Source: Lepus europaeus (Eukaryota > Chordata > Mammalia > Lagomorpha > Leporidae). Taken from it: DNA of 64,000 nt. Made by a program: the position numbers and the translations under genes. The notes below the pieces were generated by a model. It saw only the letters and a program-made list of their open reading frames with translations, ran no database searches and had not been told where the DNA came from. This document shows, in pieces, positions 24,901 to 33,900 of this stretch; position 1 is the stretch's first letter, and each line of letters begins with the position of its first letter. The DNA is taken from contig NC_084843.1 in NCBI RefSeq assembly GCF_033115175.1, positions 57,576,474 through 57,640,473 on the forward strand, read 5' to 3'.

Positions 24901-27900
24901 GCATTAGCTTTGACCATATTTGTTGCCTGTGGCAAATTTCTGGATTATTTGCATGTTTACAAATAGCCATTGGAAGCAGACTTTGTAAGTTCTGAACTTT
25001 GGATCCTAGCTGTGCTTCTACTCTTAGTCTGTAGGGATCTATAATAACAGAATGGCCCAGTTCTGTGGTGGTGTCCTTAAAAGGGCTTTTAGGATGTTCA
25101 GATCTGGGATGACTTATCTTGCTGAGAACTCGGTTAGCATGTTACTCTTGCCACATGGAAGATTTAATTCATATTCTAGTTGTAAGTTTCTCCAGCCATT
25201 TGGTTGGTTTTCAGCAGACTTTCCCGTGTTAAAAATCTTAGGAGTGATTTCTATTGAAACAGTCATTCTGGACTTTTTTTTTTTTTTTAATTTTCATTTA
25301 TTTATTTGAGTGGCAGAGAGAGCAAGCAAGGATGAGTGCTTCCATCTGCTGGTTTACTCTCCACTCACCTGTGATGGCTGATTCTGGACTAGCCTGATGT
25401 TGAGAGCCAGGAACTCAATCCAGGTCTCTGTGTAGGTGGCAAGGACTCAGCTACTTAAGTGAGCACCTGCTGCCTCCCAGGGTGCAAATTAGCAGAAGTT
25501 CAAATTGAGAGTAAAGCCAGGATTTGAACCCAGGTACTTCTATAAGGGAGAATGGCATCTTAACCACTGTGCCAAATACTTGCCTGACAGTAGCTTTTTA
25601 AACTGTTTCTGATAGTATCTTTAGCACAGTATTTAAATTAGTCATTCAGGTATGGTTCATTTGATAGTTAAAGGAAAATAAAACTCAACTCATGTAGGTT
25701 TTCACACATAAATGGACTTATAAAAAGGATTTATAAAACAAAGTCCTTCGTAAATTATTCCCAGCTACAGGAATTCACTTGTAACGTTAAGTACTAAGCT
25801 ATCTTGAACTGTTAGAGGCTAGACATAAAGGGAAACTGAAGTGCAGAGGTAAATCTAATTTCTTGTACACTTGTGTTTCTTAACCTCCCTTTAAAAAAAT
25901 GGAGTTTTATAAAGCATGCAGAATTCAAGGAAGTGGAGTCTTTTTTAAAGATTTATTTGAAAGGCAGAGCAACAAGAGAGTAAGAAAACTACCTTCCACA
26001 GCTCCTGAATACCTGTAATAGCCAGGGCTCAGACATCTTGAGGCCAGGAGGCAGGAACTCCATCTGGGTCTCCTACGTGAGTGGCAGGAACATAAGCACT
26101 TGGGCCAGGAAGAAAATCATCTTACTTTTGTTTGCCGAACATAAGCAGGAGTTAGTCGTCCCTTCTTGTTCTGTGTTTGGCATGCTCTTGCTGCTTTCCC
26201 TACTATTGTATATGTTGTCTAACTCATTTTGGCTAAAATTTCCTAAGTGGTTTCCAGGAGCCTTAGTAAGATTCCAGATCAAAATGTGACTTGTTTTCTG
26301 TAAGCATTGATGACTTCAGTATTAAAATAGTTCTTCAGATTTGCTACTTCCTGTATGCATTGTCTATTTATTAAATCAGTTAATCATTCAATAGGCAGAA
26401 TTTTTCTATTTTTTGTATGAAGAATTTTAGCAGCATATGGACATGCACATGGTAGTTATCATGGGATTAGTTTGTTATTGATGTTACCTTGAAAAGAGAC
26501 CTTCAGTTTGGATGGTAAACGTTTTTTATATTTATTTTTTTCTTGATTTGATAAATTGGTAATAATCATCTCTAGTCCCCTGAAATTTTTTTTTTTTTTT
26601 TTTGGTATAGTGTCAGAAGTTCCTGTTCCCCTCCCATCCCATTTACAGCTTGTTTATATCTTTCCTGACTTGTTTATATGGATGGACATAGCTATATACA
26701 TGTGCATATAATTTCCATTTTTGCTTAATAACAAAAACAGACTATACACACTGGTGACTAACTTTCATGTATGTCATGGACCATTTTCCACGTCAGTGCA
26801 ATTATATCTCCCTCAGTCTTTTGAATGGCTGCATATTCCACTCTATGGATGTACCATATTTATGCAACCGTTTCTCTAGTGCTTACGGTTGTGTCTAGTT
26901 TTTTGCTAGCATTATGATGACAGATTGTGATGAATGGTAAGGAAGTCAGTAGAGAGCACTTACTACTTCAAAGGAAAAAAAAAGAAGAAACTTCCTTTGC
27001 CATTAGTCACTTACTAAATGAGATTTAATAAAAACACTGTTAAAAGTTGGGAGGACCAAAATTGATACTTTCTCTCTGATCTTTTTGCCATGTGTATATC
27101 TGAATTCTTTGTTTTTAAAGAAGAAACAGCATTGAAGCATTATTTGGGGGGAAAAACACACACACAAAATCCAGCAACTCAGCATTCATGAGCAACTCTA
27201 TACTATACCAGTATGTGCCTGTGCAGAGGAAGGAAAACAATTTTGGTAAGGAACTAAAACTTTAGCTTTAAACTTCCAACAGGATATTTATAATGAATGA
27301 TTAATCAAAAAAAAAAATTAATGTTGACAGAGCCTTTTTTAGTTAAAAAGTCACCATACTTTTGATATCTGTAATTTCAGTTTAAACTTCTCCCCTTTTT
27401 CCTTAAAATCTGAATTTGCAGCCAACAAAAATTAGATACCCTAAGGTGTATGTTACTTCTGACTTAATTAAAATATCTATTAACATTAATTAGAGATGTT
27501 GTGGGTTGACTTTGCAGGGGGCCGAGTTCACTAACTGCTGAGTTTTACACACATTACAGCAACAGTCCATTTCTAGGTGTGTGATGCATCCATTTAGATG
27601 CTTTAAAATGTTTGTTTTTTAAAATTACTTAAACATGGGCAATTATCATTGGTAGTCTTGTTAAACCTAAACATATGACATTTGTTAAGCTTACTCCATT
27701 AATGTAAGCTAATAACTACCTTTTGCATTATATAGGAAATATATCCTGGACAGTTTCAACCGTCTCTCTGTCACAAATTCATTGCTTTGTCAGATAAAGA
27801 AGGAAAACTTCTTCGCAACTATACCCAGAACATAGACACTCTTGAACAGGTTGCAGGAATCCAAAGGATAATTCAGTGTCATGGTTAGTAAACTTCAAAA

Positions 27901-30900
27901 TGGCTTTCTCATTTACTATTTTTTTTTCCATTTTTTTAGATATATTTATTTATTTGAAAGTTACACAGAGAGAGAAGAGGCAGGGGGAGGGTCTTCCATC
28001 CGATAGTTCACTCCCAAACTGGCCACGATGGCTGGAGCTGCACCAATCCGAAGCCAGGAGCTTCTTCCAGGTCTCCCACTTGGGTGCAGGGGCCCAAGGA
28101 CTTGGGCCATCTTCTACCTATTTCCCAGGCCATAGCAGAGAGCTGGATCAGAAGTGGAGCAGCTGGGTCTCAAACTGGTGCCCATATGGGATGCTGGTGC
28201 TTCAGGCCAGACCATTAACCCGCTGTGCCACAGCGCTGGCCCCTCATTTATTTAGTTTTCTAGGAGTAACCAGTTTTAGAAAGCAGGCTGCCAGTCAGTG
28301 ATGGAGTTTGAGCATTATGAATATTAATTGTGTTACCTAATTGTAATCTAAGATGTAAAATGCAAAAATAATAAAACCAGAAATATTGGCCTTTACATCT
28401 GATTGTACAAAATATTTCAAATGTTAAGTACTTTGGAATTAAAAAGACAGTGCAGTTGCCTACCATTCCATTATTTTAAATAATCTTAATGATTATAAAA
28501 ATAACATTGGGTATATGTGAAGTAATGTGACAGTTTTAGTATATGAAGCCAAAAGAAGTGGTCAGTTCAGATGTACAGGATTCAGAAATTTCAGTAAGTA
28601 TGAACAGGCCATTTCTCATGTACAGTACTTCCAAAGTGCAGCTGTTGAACTAACACAATTGAAATGTTCTCACTGCCCTGGAGGAATTAATTTATTGAAG
28701 AGTCTCACCAGTTGAGGACTGTATCCTCTACCTATGTATGTGTCTTGGAGATAAAAATGTGTATATATACATGCACACACATGGGTACTTCAAAATTTTA
28801 ATGGGAAATGGAATGAAAATAAATATTTTAGCACAAATTTGACATCCATGCAGTTTTTTCATTAAGTGGTACTTTTTGAACCACCTTCATGTGTATATTT
28901 TAATTCATCCCCTAAACTCTCATGTGAAATCCCCTAAAGCTTTAAAACTCTTTGCTTTCCTAGTTTCAAACTTTCTAACATTTGTGGTATGTTCAAGAAA
29001 CAGAAACACTCCTTTAATAAAGCATGTGTATGTATGTTGATTGTAGGTTCCTTTGCAACAGCATCTTGCCTGATCTGTAAATACAAAGTTGACTGTGAAG
29101 CTGTACGAGGAGATATTTTTAATCAGGTAATTTACTATCCATGTTTTAGGAGTTGTGAGTCTCTGACCTATTCTTTTTCTGCCAAATTCTTATTTTAATT
29201 TTTTGCCTACAAGCATGTGGTACAGAAAGGTCTAGGAAGAGATTGTTAGCATTGGGAATTTTAAGGAAATACAAAAGAACCTTTCAGTACTTGTACAGAA
29301 AACATTTGCTCCACAATGTCTTTTTAAAAGATTAATTTATCTGAAAGGCAGAGTTACACAGAGATCTCCCATCTAGATCACTCCCCGGGTGGCCGCAATG
29401 GCCAGGCCAAAGCCAGCAGCCTGGAACTCCATTCAGGTCCCCCATATGGGTTGTGGGGGCCCAAGTACTCTGGCCATCTTCCTCTGCTTTTCCAGGCAGG
29501 TTAACAGGGAGCTGTAATAGAAGTGGAGCAGCTGGAACTTGAACTGGTGCTCATATGGATGCTGCTGTTGCAGGTGGCAGCTTTACCTGCACTAAGGCAG
29601 CACCCTATAAAATGTCTCTTTAAAATGATGAAGTTTCTCCTTAGTATTTAAGCCCAGTGTAAAGACTATGAGATGTTACTTCTCTTTTTTAGTGTCTGTC
29701 AGATTTGGAATATTAAGTCAATTATGGTAATCCTTCAGAACATTTAAGAAATGATAGTAAAAGTATTTCATACATGCTCACTGCTCCCTCCCCCCTCAAA
29801 GAAAATGTAGTAGGAAATAAGTCATCCAGAAATAGGTTCTATGTTCTTAGTTGCATAATCATGTATAATTATGAGAGGAAGGATAGCATCATTTCCTAAT
29901 ATTTTTTTTAGGATTTCAGTCCTATGTTGTGTGTGTACATACCTGTTGTTTCTCTTAATATACAAGAAATTCTTATGAGATTTGAAGGGTAGAATGCTTA
30001 GGAGAGAGGGAGAGACAGAGACTGAGATCTTCCATTGGCTATTTCACTCCTCAAATGGCTGCAACATCTGGGGTGGGGGGCCAAAGCCAGAAACTCCATC
30101 TGGGTCCCTGAGTAGCAGACTCTAAGTAGTATAGACAAATCAGTAGGGAGCTGGGAACTGAACAGGCACCCTGATAAGGGTATGCAGCCATCCCACCCAG
30201 TGGCTGAATATGCTGTGCTGGCAACACTGACTCCTGCAACAAATTCATAAATATTGTATACTTCTACACATAAAAAAATAGAGGATAGTATTTCAGTATG
30301 AGGGTCAAAAAGTAGAAAATGCAGTTAAAAGAGAATTAGGATTTGGTGCAAAAAATTTTTGAAATCCAGGCTTATAAGGGTCTTCAAAAGACTAATGGAA
30401 GGGTCCAGCCTTATGATGTAGTGCTGCCTGCGACACCAGCATCCCGATGGCTGCTGGTTTGTGTTCCAGCTGCTCCACGTCTGATCAAGCTCTGCCATTG
30501 GCCTGGGAAAAACAGCAGAGGATGGCTAGGGTGTTTGAGTCCCTGCCACCCACATGGAAGACCTGGATGAAGTTCTGGCTATTGCAGCCATCTGAGGAAT
30601 GAACCAGTGGATGGAAGAGCCCTCTTTGCCCATCTTCTTTCAAAATAAATCTTAAAATTCATAGAAAACAAATGCATGTTCTAAATGCATGGATTTCAGA
30701 TTTTTCTTGCATCAAATTAAGCTCTTTAAAATTCTATTTCCCATGAACTTCTTGAAGGTACTTTGTAAAGTGCTGTTATGTTTGGTGCGTGAATGTTATC
30801 TGTTTATTGAGAGTTATACATAAGTAGTTTCTCCCCCTGCTGTTTATCCACTTTTTCTGTTTTGGCAATTCTGAAATGCATCCTTAGGAAGTGTGGACAT

Positions 30901-33900
30901 GTTGACTGTAACTTGGTCTCTCTCTTCACTTCCTTGTCTTAAACAAAATCTGGAACATGCAGGTAGTTCCTCGATGTCCTAGGTGCCCAGCTGATGAACC
31001 ACTTGCTATCATGAAACCAGAGATTGTCTTTTTTGGTGAAAACTTACCAGAACAATTTCATAGAGCCATGAAGTATGACAAAGATGAAGTTGATCTCCTC
31101 ATTGTTATTGGGTCTTCCCTGAAAGTAAGACCAGTCGCACTAATTCCAAGTAAGTTGATGGCTTTTATAGAATATTTATGTATGTAAAGCCAAGGGGGTT
31201 GTGGATCTGTATAATTATAAATGCCTTAATTTTTGTGTCTTTAGTCTTAATGTGATTACAGCTGATCTTTCAAATTTGATTGATTTCAGATCTAGTGAGT
31301 CTAGTTTGATAGAAGTGTATGCATGTAAGATACAGTTTGGGGGTTTGACTGATTTAGTTTTGTAGTGACGATTTCATGCCATGCCATATTTACATTCCTG
31401 TATACAGTCTTGGGAAATGATCTTTTGCATATATTTGTATGTATTTTTAAAGACTTATTTGAGAGTCACAGTTAAACAGAGAGAGGAGAGGCAGAGAGAG
31501 AGAGAGGTCTTCCATCTGCTGGTTCACTCCCCAGATGGCTGCAACTGCTGGAGTGCTGAGCCGATCTGAAGCCAGGAGCTTTGTCTGGGTCTCCCACGCG
31601 GGTGCAAAGGGCTATTTCAGTGGTCTGATGTCTTACTCAAACTCCTAAGCAGAGAATTCAATAAATCTCTACCTCAGCAATCAAATAGGGAGCCAGAGTA
31701 AAAAGTTGAAAGAAACTTCTGTCCATCTGTAGCTTCAGCAGTTAACTCAATCTTAGTTGTGAAATTCTATTAAAGTAAAATATAAGCCTATTTGTAATCC
31801 AATGAAACTTGAAGATGTAATATACAAGCCTCTTTACATTACATTTATATTTTCCCCCCGTTCAAAGCTAATTCAGAGGTTTTCTCTGCCTTAAAAGCTT
31901 TTCTCTTAAAAGCTTTCTGTGTGTGTTGGTGATGGACCAAGACAACTCTTTGAAAATGTAACACACACTTATATTTGTGACTTTTTCACCCCCTTTTTAT
32001 CAGAATGATAACACTTACATGCCAAGAACTCTACTATGCACATGACACATTAAATCATTTAATCCTCACCAGAACCTTCTGGAAAAGTACTGTTATTATC
32101 CTCATTCTACAGAAAGACACTGAGGTAACCACGAGACAGGAGCAGAACCTGGGATTTTAAAAGGTACTGCTCACCTGCTTACAAGATAGTTTGATGAAAT
32201 GTAATGGCTATTAAATGTAATGGTTGTTAAGTATTAGTGGAGAGTTTCTTTTTTGGTTGGAGCTCAGATCCTTGTTAGATTTTTGCATGGCACATCTGTT
32301 GTGATTTTACCAGCTTACTTCCCCTCCCCTTTCTCTCATTTTCACCCCATTTTTAGGCTCCATACCCCACGAAGTGCCTCAGATATTAATTAACAGGGAA
32401 CCTTTGCCTCATCTACATTTTGATGTAGAGCTTCTTGGAGACTGTGACGTCATAATTAATGAACTGTGTCATAGGCTAGGTGGTGAATATGCCAAACTTT
32501 GCTGCAACCCTACAAAGCTTTCAGAAATTACTGAAAAACCTCCACGAACACAGAAAGAGTTGGTTCATATGTCAGAGTTGCCACCAACACCTCTACATAT
32601 TTCAGAAGATTCAAGTTCACCAGAAAGAACTTCACCAACAAATTCTTCAATGATTGTTAAGCTTATCGACCAAGCAACTAAGAGTAATGTGGCCGATTCA
32701 GATGTCTCTCAATCAAAAGTTTGTATGGAAGAAAAATCACAGGAAGTACAGACTAATCCTAGGAATACTGAAAGTGTAGCTGAACAGTTGGAAAATCCGG
32801 ATATGAAGAGTGTTGGTTCCAATACTGGGGAGAAAAATGAACGAACCTCAGTTGCTGACACAGTGAGAAAGTGCTGGCCCAGCAGAACTGCAAAGGAACA
32901 GATTAGTAAACGGCTCGATGGTAAGAGAGGCTGTTGAACCATTTTGTAAAGCTAGCTTCTTGCAGTTGTCATAATCATCAACTTGGCAGGCTAATATTGA
33001 TTAGGGTATCTTTATGTAGCAACTAACTGTTCAGGGATGAAAAGTTAATTTTAGTTAGAAAAAGGTTGCTTGTATTATCATAGGGAAAAACTCATTTACT
33101 TACAGTTAAAGCCCTGTATGGAGGGGTCGAGAAGGAACCTCCGTTTGTTAGCATAGGTGAACTCTTTGTAAACCCATTTACAAAGTTTAATATGTATAGG
33201 TCTTATAGACAATAGATTCTGATGCAGCAGATGGGTGGTGGGGCCTAATTTTCTAATTGTCAGTGTCCAGACTACAGTTAATGTGTGTGAAGACCTTCAA
33301 AAAATAAAAGTTAATGCAAATAATGAAATAAGTACTTCAGTAAAATGAATTGGGTAGCTAATGTAGGCTGGGCTGGATACTTAATTTTAAGCAAGTAGCA
33401 AACTAAGATTTGAACCCAGGACTACTAAGTTTACAGCTTGTTTTTAACAAAACACTATTAATAGTAATAGTCTGTAGTAGTGACACTTGTAAAAAGGCAA
33501 AGCTGAAACCTATTCTTAATTCTAGGCTACCAAATAGTCTTAAAAGTTTGATTACTAACATTTCCCTTTTACTACCATATTTCAGGTAATCAGTATCTGT
33601 TTTTACCACCAAATCGTTATATTTTCCATGGCGCTGAGGTATATTCAGACTCTGAAGATGATGTCTTATCCTCTAGTTCTTGTGGAAGTAACAGTGATAG
33701 TGGGACATGCCAGAGTCCAAGTTTAGAAGAACCACTGGAGGATGAAAGTGAGATTGAAGAATTCTACAATGGCTTGGAAGATGATGTTGATGTTCCAGAG
33801 AGACCTGGAGGAACTGGATTTGGGGCTGATGGAGGTCTTCAAGAGGCAGTTAATGAAGCTGTAGCTGTGAAACAGGAAGCAACAGATGTCAACTATCCAT

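Larger units (their letters stand above)
16042..27735 (+). other. SIRT1 intron 4 (11.7 kb)
   Basis: Largest intron, between the NAD-loop exon and the catalytic-histidine exon. It contains about 15 CSINE copies (listed separately) and old L1 fragments. Repeat-free stretches at 16,042-16,890, 18,302-19,170, 19,505-20,270, 23,770-24,565 and 26,900-27,735 hold nothing I can name, except that 16,480-16,800 resembles an ancient mammalian repeat (gccacatgtggctgctgag). Confidence 0.7.
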
